Source: CAZKTO01 sp964555685
Lineage (GTDB): Bacteria > Chloroflexota > Dehalococcoidia > SHYB01
NCBI GenBank assembly: GCA_964555685.1
Contig: CAZKTO010000006.1
Span: forward strand, 1 to 64,000
Reading direction: 5' to 3'
DNA: 64,000 nt
How positions within the stretch are numbered: position 1 is the stretch's first letter; each line of letters starts with the position of its first letter. Below, piece by piece: positions 1-7,931 of the stretch. The position numbers and the translations under genes were made by a program. The notes below the pieces were generated by a model. The model did not search any database. It saw nothing but the letters and a program-made list of their open reading frames with translations, and had not been told where the DNA came from.

Positions 1-118
1 GGAGAGGGACGATACCCCCTTCCTCTTTAGGGAAGGGGGCTAGGGGGTTAGGGCTGCCCGGTCGTCGGCGCGGCGCAACTTTAGCAAACAATGCTCGTCT
101 CTGTAGCTCCCAGCCAGC
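1..118. repeat. REP-like palindromic repeat, family R1, copy 1
   Basis: The window opens inside a GC-rich repeat. It contains GGAGAGGGACGATACCCCC, then a short hairpin TTCCTCTTTAGGGAA, then GGGGGCTAGGGGGTTAGGG. The same string recurs at 12969-13021, 17327-17375 and, inverted, 28983-29070. After the hairpin, the TTTAGCAA(A/T)CAATGCTCG stretch (about 80-98) also recurs after the 12.97-kb copy, so this copy and that one share about 110 bp. No coding potential was seen. Confidence 0.8.
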
Positions 119-1276
119 CTACCCTCGCGGCAGGCCCAGGCCCCGCTGGGCGATGATGTTCTTCTGAATCTCCGTCGTCCCGCCGGCGATGGTCCAGCCC
201 ACCCACATCCGGTGGTTGTACTGGACGTCGCCGTTCAGGGGGGCCCGCCGGTCGCCCTTGCTGAGCTGCCCCTGAAGCCCCAGCAGCTGCATCCCAACGC
301 CGCTGATGATCTGCAGCGACGTGGTGTTGAAGAGCTTGTCCACGGACGACTCATAGGACGGGCTCCCGCCCTGGCTCTGCATCCACACCACCCGGTAGCC
401 GAGCATCCGGCCCACTCGGTTGCGGACCACCAGCTCCGCCAGCCGGTCGCGGAGGACGGGGTCCTTGCCGGCCCCGCGCTCCCGCGCGTACTGGAGGATG
501 TCCTCGATGAAGCGCTCCATCATGATCACCTGGTTGATGTAGGAGCGCTCGAACTGGAGGCCCACGGCCATCTGGTACCAGCCGCGGTTGAGCTCGCCCA
601 GCAGATTGGCCCTGGGGACCCGCACGGTATCGAAGAAGACCTCGTTGAAGTGGTGGTCGCCCGTGAGGTCGTAGAGGGGCTTGACGGTCACGCCGGGCGT
701 CTTCATGTCCAGGAGGAGCATGCTGATGCCCTTGTGCTTCGGCGCCGCCGGGTCGGTGCGGGCCGCCAGCAGCCCCCACTTCGCCAGGTGGCCGGCGCTG
801 GTCCAGATCTTCTGCCCGTTGACGATGAACTCGTCCCCGGTCTGGACGGCCGAGGTCTGGAGGCTCGGCAGGTCCGAGCCGGCGTTGGGCTCGCTATAGA
901 GGGTGCACCACTGGACCTCGTCCTTGACGATGGGCGGGATGAAGCGTTTCTTCTGCTCCTCCGTGCCGTAGAGCATGACGAGGGGTCCCACCCACGCCAC
1001 GCCCATGCCGCCGCCGGAGGGGGCCCGCCGCCTGGCCATCTCCTCGGTATAGACGAGCTGCTCGGTGATGGTGCGGCCCTGGCCGCCGTACTCCTTTGGC
1101 CAGGCCAGCGTCAGCCACCCGTTCTCGGCCAGCTTCTTGCGGAACCCTTTGCTGGCCTCGTTGCGGGCCTTCTCGTCCGGGTACCGGTCGGGCCAGCCCG
1201 GGGGCAGCTCCCTGTCCAGGAAGCGCCGCACCTCCTGCCGGAAGCGCTCCTCGGCCTCGCTGAAACGCAGGTCCAT
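119..1276 (-). CDS. Acyl-CoA dehydrogenase
   Basis: FAD-dependent acyl-CoA dehydrogenase, 385 residues, expected to oxidise an acyl-CoA thioester to the 2-enoyl-CoA and pass electrons to electron-transfer flavoprotein. It begins MDLRFSEAEERFRQEV, carries the middle-domain signature CTLYSEPNAGSDLP near residue 130 and ends with the family hallmark GGTTEIQKNIIAQRGLGLPR. The reading frame is open for another 50 codons upstream, but that part is not protein-like. The ATG at 1276 follows a GAGGGGGA ribosome site and gives a normal family length. It is transcribed divergently from the cupin gene. The substrate cannot be read from sequence. A second family member lies at 58297-59484. Confidence 0.92.
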   Translation of the reverse strand: MDLRFSEAEERFRQEVRRFLDRELPPGWPDRYPDEKARNEASKGFRKKLAENGWLTLAWPKEYGGQGRTITEQLVYTEEMARRRAPSGGGMGVAWVGPLVMLYGTEEQKKRFIPPIVKDEVQWCTLYSEPNAGSDLPSLQTSAVQTGDEFIVNGQKIWTSAGHLAKWGLLAARTDPAAPKHKGISMLLLDMKTPGVTVKPLYDLTGDHHFNEVFFDTVRVPRANLLGELNRGWYQMAVGLQFERSYINQVIMMERFIEDILQYARERGAGKDPVLRDRLAELVVRNRVGRMLGYRVVWMQSQGGSPSYESSVDKLFNTTSLQIISGVGMQLLGLQGQLSKGDRRAPLNGDVQYNHRMWVGWTIAGGTTEIQKNIIAQRGLGLPRG

Positions 1277-1346
1277 GCCATCCCCCTCGCGGCGAATCGG
1301 GCCCAGTCTACCACAGGGAGCCTCGGCGGAGCGCCCGCCTAGAATA

Positions 1347-1352
1347 TATAAT
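1347..1352 (+). promoter_or_regulatory. -10 hexamer TATAAT upstream of the cupin gene
   Basis: A perfect TATAAT lies 30 bp before the cupin start codon and a GAGGAGGG ribosome site follows. No convincing -35 hexamer is present at 16-18 bp, so only the -10 element is annotated. Confidence 0.45.
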
Positions 1353-1382
1353 CTGGGAGAACAAAACAGAGGAGGGAACCTC

Positions 1383-1775
1383 ATGGCTGGATACGTGACG
1401 GACATCGAGAAGGCGACGAAGGCCAACGAATTCTTCCGGAAGGTCCTCTACACTGCGGGACATAGCCAGCTGGTCGTCATGACGCTTAAGCCGGGCGAAG
1501 AGATCGGCATGGAGGTGCATCCCCGGCTCGATCAGTTCATCCGCATCGAACAGGGCACGGGCAAGGCCATCCTGGACGGGAAAGAGTACGCGATCGAGGA
1601 CGACTGGGCTGTGGTTATTCCCGCCGGCACGCAGCACAACATCATGAACACTTCGCAGATCAAGAAGATGAAGCTGTACACGGTGTACTCACCCCCGCAG
1701 CACCCCGACGGGACTATCCACAAGACCAAAGCGGAGGCCGATGCTGCTGAGGCCGCTGAGCATGGGCACCGCTGA
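1383..1775 (+). CDS. Cupin domain protein
   Basis: Small single-domain cupin of 130 residues. Cupin motif 1 is the stretch EVHPRLDQFIRIEQGTG (residues about 40-56) and motif 2 is PAGTQHNIMN (about 82-91). Only one histidine is visible in motif 1 (HPR instead of HxH), so the metal site may be atypical. The start is fixed by a strong GAGGAGGG site 6-7 bp before ATG 1383. The enzyme or sensor role is unknown. A second, unrelated small cupin lies at 28476-28817. Confidence 0.82.
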   Translation: MAGYVTDIEKATKANEFFRKVLYTAGHSQLVVMTLKPGEEIGMEVHPRLDQFIRIEQGTGKAILDGKEYAIEDDWAVVIPAGTQHNIMNTSQIKKMKLYTVYSPPQHPDGTIHKTKAEADAAEAAEHGHR

Positions 1776-1856
1776 ACTCTGGCCGGAGGTCACGTTACGG
1801 GGCCAGCCACGGATGCAACGCCAAAGTGGCGCGTTGGAGGCCCGCGAGGGCCCACC

Positions 1857-2546
1857 GTGAAGCACCGCGCGGTCGTCTTCGACCTCTTCGGGACGCTGAT
1901 CACCGGTGCCTCCCGCCGCGATCAGGAGGCCTTTCTCGAGGAGTTGGCCGGCGTCGCGGGGGCCACGCCTGTCGAGTTCACGCGCTGGTTCCGCGAGACC
2001 TACGCGCCGCGCCAGACGGGCCAGTTCCCGACCAGCGAGGCCTGGGCCGCCTACATCCTCCGCTGTCTGGGCCTTCCCGGCGATGCGGCTCGCGCCGCCT
2101 GGATGGGCGCCCGGTACGAAGAGTTCACCCGCCGCACCTTCGTCCCCCGCCAGGACGCCGTCGCCACCCTCGAGCGCGTGCGCACCTCGGGCCGAACCAT
2201 CGGCCTCATCAGCGACTGCGGCCCCAACGTGCCTGGCGTCTTCCGCGCCTCTGCCCTCGCCGGCCTCGTGGACGCACCGCTCTTCTCCTGCGAGACCGGG
2301 ATCAAGAAGCCCGACCCTCGCGTCTACCATCTGGCATGCCAGCGCCTCGGCGTCTCCCACGCCGACTGCCTCTACGTTGGCGACGGCGGCAGCCGCGAGC
2401 TGACGGGTGCGGCCAGCGTCGGCATGACGGCGGTACAGCTGCGCACCGGCGCCGCGGGCCAGGACGCCCCGTTCCAGGACGACGCCGACGACTGGCGCGG
2501 GCCGGCGGTCACTTCGCTGAGCGATGTACTTGTCTTCATCAAGTAG
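1857..2546 (+). CDS. HAD-superfamily hydrolase
   Basis: 229-residue haloacid dehalogenase-type hydrolase, subfamily IA-like. Motif I is FDLFGTLIT near the N-terminus, motif II is the SDCG stretch near residue 121, motif III lysine sits in GIKKPDP near 147, and motif IV is GDGGSREL near 176. This layout is typical of phosphoglycolate phosphatase or 2-haloacid dehalogenase relatives. The substrate is not predictable. Motif I reads DLF rather than DxD, a substitution found in the haloacid dehalogenase branch. It starts with GTG, 81 bp downstream of the cupin gene and on the same strand. Confidence 0.88.
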   Translation: MKHRAVVFDLFGTLITGASRRDQEAFLEELAGVAGATPVEFTRWFRETYAPRQTGQFPTSEAWAAYILRCLGLPGDAARAAWMGARYEEFTRRTFVPRQDAVATLERVRTSGRTIGLISDCGPNVPGVFRASALAGLVDAPLFSCETGIKKPDPRVYHLACQRLGVSHADCLYVGDGGSRELTGAASVGMTAVQLRTGAAGQDAPFQDDADDWRGPAVTSLSDVLVFIK

Positions 2547-2856
2547 CCGTCTCCGACTTTGGACCACTATGACGTTGCTGCCCGTCCAGGATGTCGCTAA
2601 GAGCATCTAACAAAACCAGCATGCGTGCCCAGTGGTCATTCTGAGAGCTTGTGAACAAATCGCCCGTAGGGGCGGGCCCCCGTGCCCGCCCATCTGGGGC
2701 AACCACGGGGGGTTGCCCCTACAAAGGAAAAATTCACTCCTCAGGGTGACATGAATGGCCTTTGCCTATGAACCATGGCCACCAAGGTTTTGTTAGGTGC
2801 TCTAAAGGTTTCACCAGAGCCGGGCAAGCTCTGAGCCTGCCGAAGGGTCCACACGC
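2547..2856. repeat. Intergenic region with three nested inverted-repeat elements
   Basis: No gene is present. An outer element is bounded by GAGCATCTAACAAAACC (2601-2617) and its near-complement GGTTTTGTTAGGTGCTC (2786-2802), with TAA on both outer sides. Inside lies a second pair, GTCATT at 2635 and CTCAGGGTGAC ending at 2750. Inside that sits a 57-bp element from GTAGGGGC (2666) to GCCCCTAC (2722). The remainder (2808-2856) contains a fragment resembling the 24-bp TTCGG...GGCTC insertion seen elsewhere. Confidence 0.78.
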
Positions 2857-3720
2857 TCACGACGGCTTGCCGTAGTCGTAGAAGCCCCTGCCCGTCTTGC
2901 GCCCGAAGTGCCCCGCCGCCACCAGCTGCTTGAGGAGCGGCGCAGGCCGGTACTTGGAGTCGCCGAACTCCTCGTGCAGGATCTCGACGATGCTCAGGAG
3001 CACGTCCAGACCCACCAGGTCCGCCAGCTCCAGCGGCCCCATGGGGTGATTCAACCCCAGCTTGATGGCCGTGTCGATCTCCTCGCGCGTCGCAACGCCC
3101 TCGGACAGCAGGAAGGCCGCCTCGTTCAGCATGGGCGCCAGCAGCCGGTTCACGGCGAACCCCGGAGCGTCCTTGACCACGACCGGCGTCTTGCCGAAAG
3201 CCCTCGCCGCCTCCACGGCGGCCTGGACGGTCGCCTCGCTCGTCTGCAGGCCCCGGACCACCTCGACGAGCTTCATGGCCGGGGGCGGGTTGAAGAAGTG
3301 CATCCCCACGAAGCGCTCGGGACGGCGCACGCACGCGGCCAGCCTGGTGATGGGGATGGTCGAGGTGTTGGAGGCCAGGACCGTGTCCTGGGGGACGGCC
3401 GGGTCCAGCTCCGCGAGCATGGCCCTCTTGACCTCGAAGCTCTCGAAGACGGCCTCGATGATCAGCGGGCAGGCGGCGAAGTCTCGGAGGCCCTGGGCGG
3501 GGCGCAGGTTGGCCATGGAGGCGTCCAGCGCCTTCTGGTCCAGCCTCCCCTCCTGCACGCGCCGGGCGAGCCGCGCGCGGATGCCGCCGATGGCCCGCTC
3601 CACCTGGCCGGGCGCCGTATCGAGCATCAGCGCCGGCCGCCCCGACTGGGCGATGACCTGGGCGATGCCGCTCCCCATGGCTCCCGCGCCCACGACGCCG
3701 ATGGGCCCATCCTTCATCAT
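2857..3720 (-). CDS. 3-hydroxyacyl-CoA dehydrogenase (3-hydroxybutyryl-CoA dehydrogenase type)
   Basis: 287-residue single-function NAD-dependent L-3-hydroxyacyl-CoA dehydrogenase. The Rossmann motif GVVGAGAMGSGIAQVIA is at residues 8-24, the substrate-contact segment MHFFNPPPAMKLVEVV near 140-155, and the C-terminal helical domain carries GLNHPMGPLELADLVGLD near 225-242. Length matches the PaaH/Hbd-like family. Two adjacent ATG codons (3720 and 3717) could start it. It acts after enoyl-CoA hydration in beta-oxidation or in hydroxybutyryl-CoA metabolism. The hydratases nearest in the window are at 11044 and 19932. Confidence 0.93.
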   Translation of the reverse strand: MMKDGPIGVVGAGAMGSGIAQVIAQSGRPALMLDTAPGQVERAIGGIRARLARRVQEGRLDQKALDASMANLRPAQGLRDFAACPLIIEAVFESFEVKRAMLAELDPAVPQDTVLASNTSTIPITRLAACVRRPERFVGMHFFNPPPAMKLVEVVRGLQTSEATVQAAVEAARAFGKTPVVVKDAPGFAVNRLLAPMLNEAAFLLSEGVATREEIDTAIKLGLNHPMGPLELADLVGLDVLLSIVEILHEEFGDSKYRPAPLLKQLVAAGHFGRKTGRGFYDYGKPS

Positions 3721-3857
3721 CCCCCCATCCTAACCTTCCCCCGCAGACGGGGGAAGGGATTGCAGTCCCACCATACACGCCCCTTCTCCGGCGTACGCCC
3801 GTGCCGCGAGCGTAGCACCCAAGGCGAGAGGGGGTCAACGGAGCAGCCCCCATCGCG

Positions 3858-3886
3858 TTGACACACTCCTGGGCCGCTGCTAGTAT
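3858..3886 (+). promoter_or_regulatory. Sigma-70-type promoter
   Basis: TTGACA (3858-3863) and TAGTAT (3881-3886) are separated by 17 bp. The predicted transcription start is about 65 bp before the hydroxyacid dehydrogenase ATG at 3961. The -35 is perfect and the -10 matches 4 of 6. Confidence 0.65.
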
Positions 3887-3960
3887 CGTCGCGGCCCGCG
3901 TCTCGTACGCTCTTCCGTCAGCGCGGCCCAGAACACCGCGCGGTCTTATTCTGGAGAGCC

Positions 3961-4968
3961 ATGCCACCACGCTACCTTGTCGTCCACACGGAAGCCGATC
4001 AGCAGCGGATCGATTCCGGCCTCGAGTTCAAGCTCCTGCGCGAGGCTGGCGCGGAGGTCCGGGGCCGGGGCCGCTGCACAACCGAGGATGAGATCATCGA
4101 GCTGGCCAAGGATGCCGATGCAGTCCTGAACGGCCTCGCGCCGATCACTCGAAAAGTACTGACGAACATCCCCAAGTGTAAAGTCGTGGCCCGCTACGGC
4201 GTCGGCTACGACAACGTGGACCTCCAGGCCGCCACGGAGCAGGGCATCGCCATCGCCTACGTGCCCGACTACTGCTTCGAAGAGGTCTCCAACAGCGCGA
4301 TCGTCTTCATTCTCGCCCTGGCGAAGCAGCTTATCCCCTTCGATAGCTCGATGCGCAAGGGTGAGTGGAACGTCAGCTACATGACCCAGACCCGCTCCGT
4401 GCATGGGGAGACGCTGGGCATCGTTGGCGCTGGGCGCATCGGCATGGCCACGGCCCGCAAGGCCCAGGCCTTCTCCATGAACATCGTGGCCTGCGACCCC
4501 TTCGTCAAGCCCGCGCTTCTCCAGGCCGAGGGGATCACGCCGCTCTCGCTGGACGAGCTCCTGGCCAGGAGCGACTACGTCTCCGTCCACACGCCGCTCA
4601 TGCCCCAGACGCGGCACCTCATCGGCCGCGAACAGCTCGGGCTCATGAAGAAGACGGCCTGCCTCATCAACACCTCGCGGGGCCCCGTGGTGGACGAGGC
4701 GGCGCTCGTCGAGGCGCTCCGCGAGGGGCGCATCGCGGGCGCGGGCCTGGACGTCTTCGAGAGGGAGCCCCTGCCGGCCGATAGCCCGCTCCGCTCGATG
4801 GCCAACGTCGTCATGACCCCCCACATGGGGGCCCAGTCGCCCATTGCGATGCAGCGCCTGCGCCAGCGCATCGCCGAGGAGGTCATCCGGGCGCTCCGCG
4901 GCGAGTTCCCCCTCAACGTCGCCAACCCGGCGGTGCGCAAGACCGCCCGCCTGTTCGCCCGGTCCTGA
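3961..4968 (+). CDS. D-isomer-specific 2-hydroxyacid dehydrogenase (C-terminal-binding-protein-like)
   Basis: 335-residue NAD-dependent 2-hydroxyacid dehydrogenase. The N-terminal substrate domain is followed by the Rossmann motif GIVGAGRIGMATARKAQAF (about 154-172). The substrate arginine sits in INTSRGPVVDEAAL (about 238-251), and the acid/base pair is likely the Glu in FEREPLP and the His in MTPHMG. It resembles phosphoglycerate dehydrogenase and CtBP-type proteins but lacks an ACT domain, so serine synthesis is not implied. The RraA-like gene follows after 20 bp, suggesting a joint role in hydroxy- or keto-acid breakdown. Confidence 0.88.
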   Translation: MPPRYLVVHTEADQQRIDSGLEFKLLREAGAEVRGRGRCTTEDEIIELAKDADAVLNGLAPITRKVLTNIPKCKVVARYGVGYDNVDLQAATEQGIAIAYVPDYCFEEVSNSAIVFILALAKQLIPFDSSMRKGEWNVSYMTQTRSVHGETLGIVGAGRIGMATARKAQAFSMNIVACDPFVKPALLQAEGITPLSLDELLARSDYVSVHTPLMPQTRHLIGREQLGLMKKTACLINTSRGPVVDEAALVEALREGRIAGAGLDVFEREPLPADSPLRSMANVVMTPHMGAQSPIAMQRLRQRIAEEVIRALRGEFPLNVANPAVRKTARLFARS

Positions 4969-4988
4969 CGGGCCAAGGAGGCTCTCGC

Positions 4989-5681
4989 ATGCCGCCGACC
5001 GCACCGCTCTCCGCCGCCGACCTCGACCGCCTCCGCGCCCTCACCTCGCCCACCGTCTGCAACGCCATCGAGACGTTCAACGCGGCGCCCCGCAACCAGG
5101 GCTTCATGGGGCCGGAGATCAGGTGCATCTTCCCTCACCGGCCTCCCATGGTCGGCTACGCCGCCACCGCCGTCATCAGCGCCAAGCTCCCCGCCGGGGC
5201 CAAGCCTCGCGCCACCATGAACGAGGTCTGGGAGCACATCCTCACCATCCCGGAGCCGCGCGTCCTCGTCATCCACGACAACGACTACCCCCATCCCATC
5301 GGCTCCTATTGGGGCGAGGTGATGGCCAACATCTCGAAGGCCCTGGGCTGCATCGGCTGCGTCACCGATGGTGGCGTGCGCGATCTCGACGAGGTCGACC
5401 GGCTGGGCTTCGCGTTCTTCGCCTCGACGCTGCTCGTCTCTCATGCCTACGTCCACGTCGTCGATGTCGGCGTGCCCGTCGAGGTTGGCGGCCTGCTGGT
5501 CAAGCCCGGCGACCTGCTCCACGGCGACAAGCACGGCGTGACCGGCATTCCGCTGGAGGTCGCGGCCAAGGTCCCGGAGGCGGCCAAGCAGGTCGAGGTC
5601 TTCGAGCGGCGCATCATCGAGGCCTGCCAGGCCCCGGACGCGACGCCCGAGAAGATTCTCAACGCCATGCGGCGGAGGTAG
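4989..5681 (+). CDS. RraA-family protein (HMG aldolase / dimethylmenaquinone methyltransferase-like fold)
   Basis: 230-residue member of the RraA fold. The diagnostic segment GCVTDGGVRDLDEVDRLGF lies around residues 121-139 and supplies the Arg-Asp pair used for substrate and divalent metal. A second conserved stretch, VKPGDLLHGDKHGVTGIP, lies near 173-190. Related enzymes are 4-hydroxy-4-methyl-2-oxoglutarate/oxaloacetate aldolases; others are RNase E inhibitors or unknown. Beside a 2-hydroxyacid dehydrogenase a keto-acid aldolase or decarboxylase role is more likely. The start at 4989 follows AAGGAG. Confidence 0.85.
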   Translation: MPPTAPLSAADLDRLRALTSPTVCNAIETFNAAPRNQGFMGPEIRCIFPHRPPMVGYAATAVISAKLPAGAKPRATMNEVWEHILTIPEPRVLVIHDNDYPHPIGSYWGEVMANISKALGCIGCVTDGGVRDLDEVDRLGFAFFASTLLVSHAYVHVVDVGVPVEVGGLLVKPGDLLHGDKHGVTGIPLEVAAKVPEAAKQVEVFERRIIEACQAPDATPEKILNAMRRR

Positions 5682-5752
5682 GCCGGCGGCAGTGTTGAGT
5701 AGTCTCATTCCCCTCCCTGTCCGTGTTGGTTGTGCGTGCCCGACATCGCATA

Positions 5753-5781
5753 TTGACAATGCGTGCTCGTGCTGGCATGAT
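5753..5781 (+). promoter_or_regulatory. Sigma-70-type promoter for the P63C gene
   Basis: TTGACA (5753-5758), 17-bp spacer, CATGAT (5776-5781). The predicted start is about 25 nt before the ATG at 5813, with a strong AGAGGAGG ribosome site between. Confidence 0.68.
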
Positions 5782-5812
5782 GGGCAGGCCATCTTTTACA
5801 GAGGAGGTCGAT

Positions 5813-6925
5813 ATGGATGAGAGTAGTGTTAGTGAGCACGCCAAAGCATTGTCTGCGCGTGGCGCGTCCAAGGGTGGGAAGGCTCGCGCCGAAAAATTAT
5901 CCGATGAGGAAAAGAGCGCATCTGCGCGCAAGGCGGCCCTGTCTCGATGGGGCAGACCATCAGACGGCGAGATCGCACAAGGGAGCGGTTCTGGTGAAAA
6001 GATTCCCTGGGCTGTAGCCGAGGGCAAGCTGGAATTTTTTGACCGTATCATCCCTTGTGCGGTTTTAGACAATGGGATGCGAGTATTGACTCAAGAAGGC
6101 CTTTTATCCGCACTAGGTAGGGCACGTAAGGCAAAAGCTGGGGCAGGAGCCACAACGGGCGATCTGCCAGCGATTCTTAGACCTGGGAATCTCCAGGCTT
6201 TTATTCCCGATGAAGTGAAGAAGGCAGCTCAAATCACAATCTACAAGCCCAAGCAAGGTGGCTACACATGGGTTGGAGGCCTCAGGGGCGTAGCTTTCGG
6301 ATGCGATGCCAACGCTCTTCCGTTAATCTGCAAAGTCTATATGGACGCTGCCGATGCTAGGAAGATTCTGCCCCGACAACACCATATCGCGGAAGCGGCT
6401 CGTCGACTTTATGCTGCGCTTTCAAAGGTGGCGATGGTCGCCCTAGTCGACGAGGCTACCGGATGGCAAACGCTACGTCCCCATGCTGAGTTGCAGAGAA
6501 TTCTTGAGAAGTATGTCCTTCCCGAACATCGACCCTGGGTTAAGACGGTTCCGATTGAATTTACCAAGGAACTGTACCGCGTGTGGGGATGGGACAACAT
6601 AAAGGCTGACTCGAACCAAGGTCCGAGATTCGCCGGGAAACTTATCCGGAAATACCTCTACGAGAAGCTGCCAAACGGTGTACTGGACAAGCTAGATGAG
6701 CTGAATCCAAACAACGACAAAGGACAGCGACCGGATAAACACCATTCCTTTTTGACCCTTGAGATGGGGCTTGAGCACTTCAAATCGCAGCTCTCGGGAA
6801 CCATGGCCCTGCTAAGAGCGTCTGACGATGGGCGCAAGGATCAATTTGAACGCCTCTTTCAGAAGGCGTATGGGTATAACATACAAGGGGAATTTGATCT
6901 GGGATTCGATGATCTGGAACCATAA
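5813..6925 (+). CDS. P63C-domain protein (phage-associated family)
   Basis: 370-residue protein. The N-terminus has the lysine-rich ARGASKGGKARAEKLSDEEKS type of motif (about residues 15-33). The C-terminal half matches the bacteriophage P63C domain, with FTKELYRVWGW near 245-255, the KLIRKYLYEKLPNGVLDKL stretch near 280-298 and HHSFLTLEMGLEHFKSQLSG near 312-331. The function of P63C proteins is unknown. Codon use and base composition differ from the neighbours: AT-rich codons are common here and rare on either side. It has its own promoter and no phage genes beside it, consistent with recent acquisition as a lone cargo gene. Confidence 0.82.
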   Translation: MDESSVSEHAKALSARGASKGGKARAEKLSDEEKSASARKAALSRWGRPSDGEIAQGSGSGEKIPWAVAEGKLEFFDRIIPCAVLDNGMRVLTQEGLLSALGRARKAKAGAGATTGDLPAILRPGNLQAFIPDEVKKAAQITIYKPKQGGYTWVGGLRGVAFGCDANALPLICKVYMDAADARKILPRQHHIAEAARRLYAALSKVAMVALVDEATGWQTLRPHAELQRILEKYVLPEHRPWVKTVPIEFTKELYRVWGWDNIKADSNQGPRFAGKLIRKYLYEKLPNGVLDKLDELNPNNDKGQRPDKHHSFLTLEMGLEHFKSQLSGTMALLRASDDGRKDQFERLFQKAYGYNIQGEFDLGFDDLEP

Positions 6926-7026
6926 CCAGGGGCCAGCTTCATTTGCCGCTCCCCACCCCCTCGTGTACACTGGGCCGGTCGCGCGGCGACCCTCCCGCGG
7001 CCCATCCCACGCTCAAGGAGCCTCCT

Positions 7027-7635
7027 ATGCTCGAAGAACTGCGCGCGCGAGTCCTCAAGACGGCCCAGACCTGCGCCAAGAGCGGCCTCCTGGTCTCCAC
7101 CGCCGGCAACTTCAGCGCCCGCGACGCCCAGACCGGCCTCATCTGCATCACCCCCGGCAGCTACCCCTACGACATCATGAAGGTTGAGGACATCGTCGTC
7201 GTCGACAAGGACGAGAAGGTCGTCGAGGGCAAGCTGAAGCCCAGCAGCGATACGGACGTTCACTGCTTCATCTATCGCGCCCGCGACGACATCCACGGCA
7301 TCGTCCACACGCACCCGCCCTACGCCAACGCTTTTGGCGCCGTGGGCAAGCCCATCTTGCCCCTCTTGGGGACCGTGCAGGCCCTCGCTGGGGGGGAGGT
7401 CCCGGTCACGCCCTTCCTCCACTTCGGCACCAAAGAGGCCCAGCAGGCGATGGTGGAGGCCCTCAAGAACCGCCGGGCCGTCATCCTGGGCGGCCACGGC
7501 CTCACCACCGTTGGCCGCAGCATCGAGATGGCCTACATGGTCACCCAGTTCGTCGAGGAGGGCGCCCGCGTCTACTTCATCGCCCTCCAGATCGGCGAGC
7601 CCAAGCGCGTCCCCGCCGACGTCAAGAGGCTCTGA
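7027..7635 (+). CDS. Class II aldolase/adducin-family protein (fuculose-phosphate aldolase-like)
   Basis: 202-residue zinc-dependent class II aldolase fold. Phosphate-binding GNFSARD is at 28-34, the zinc ligands HTHPPYANA near 98-106, and the third ligand is the GGHGLTTVG histidine near 158-166. Length fits L-fuculose-1-phosphate or ribulose-phosphate aldolase/epimerase relatives. The position of the usual catalytic glutamate reads SSDTD, so Asp may replace Glu and the reaction may differ. It begins a sugar or sugar-acid cluster with the FGGY kinase and hydroxyacid dehydrogenase downstream. ATG 7027 follows AAGGAG; the open frame reaches back to 6943. Confidence 0.87.
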   Translation: MLEELRARVLKTAQTCAKSGLLVSTAGNFSARDAQTGLICITPGSYPYDIMKVEDIVVVDKDEKVVEGKLKPSSDTDVHCFIYRARDDIHGIVHTHPPYANAFGAVGKPILPLLGTVQALAGGEVPVTPFLHFGTKEAQQAMVEALKNRRAVILGGHGLTTVGRSIEMAYMVTQFVEEGARVYFIALQIGEPKRVPADVKRL

Positions 7636-7931
7636 TTGAGGCGCCCATCGGGGGGCGCCCCTTTGGGGGCCGATGGGCTTGCACAAAAACCCCTTCCCCC
7701 TCGAAGGGGGAAGAGCCTGCCCTGTTCTTAGCCGAAGCCCTGAGCCGTAGCCGCGAGCGAAGCGTGGCGGTCAGCGACAGGGGAAGCCGAAGGGTGCAGG
7801 ATGGGGGTGAGCTTTACCCCCTCTCCTCTTATCCTCTCCCGCCAGGGGAGAGGAAGTTCAGTCTTCGGCAGGCGGCGAAAGCACTTTTGTGCAAAGCCGG
7901 GGGCCGAAGGGCGCCGAAAGGATAGAAGCAG
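7636..7931. repeat. Intergenic inverted-repeat element (TTGCACAAAA family), copy 1
   Basis: Left end GGCTTGCACAAAA (from 7676) and right end TTTTGTGCAAAGCC (7885-7898) are inverted repeats. The flanks contain GGGGGCCGA on both sides (7665-7673 and 7899-7907), a possible degraded target duplication. Inside are CCCCTTCCCCCTCGA, as in the 13.34-kb copy, and an inverted copy of the 24-bp TTCGG...GGCTC insertion (7713-7737). No gene is present. Confidence 0.75.

Noticed and set aside
5753..6925. Prophage remnant around the P63C gene
   Set aside because: No integrase, terminase, capsid, tail or lysis genes are nearby. Only the single gene is supported.
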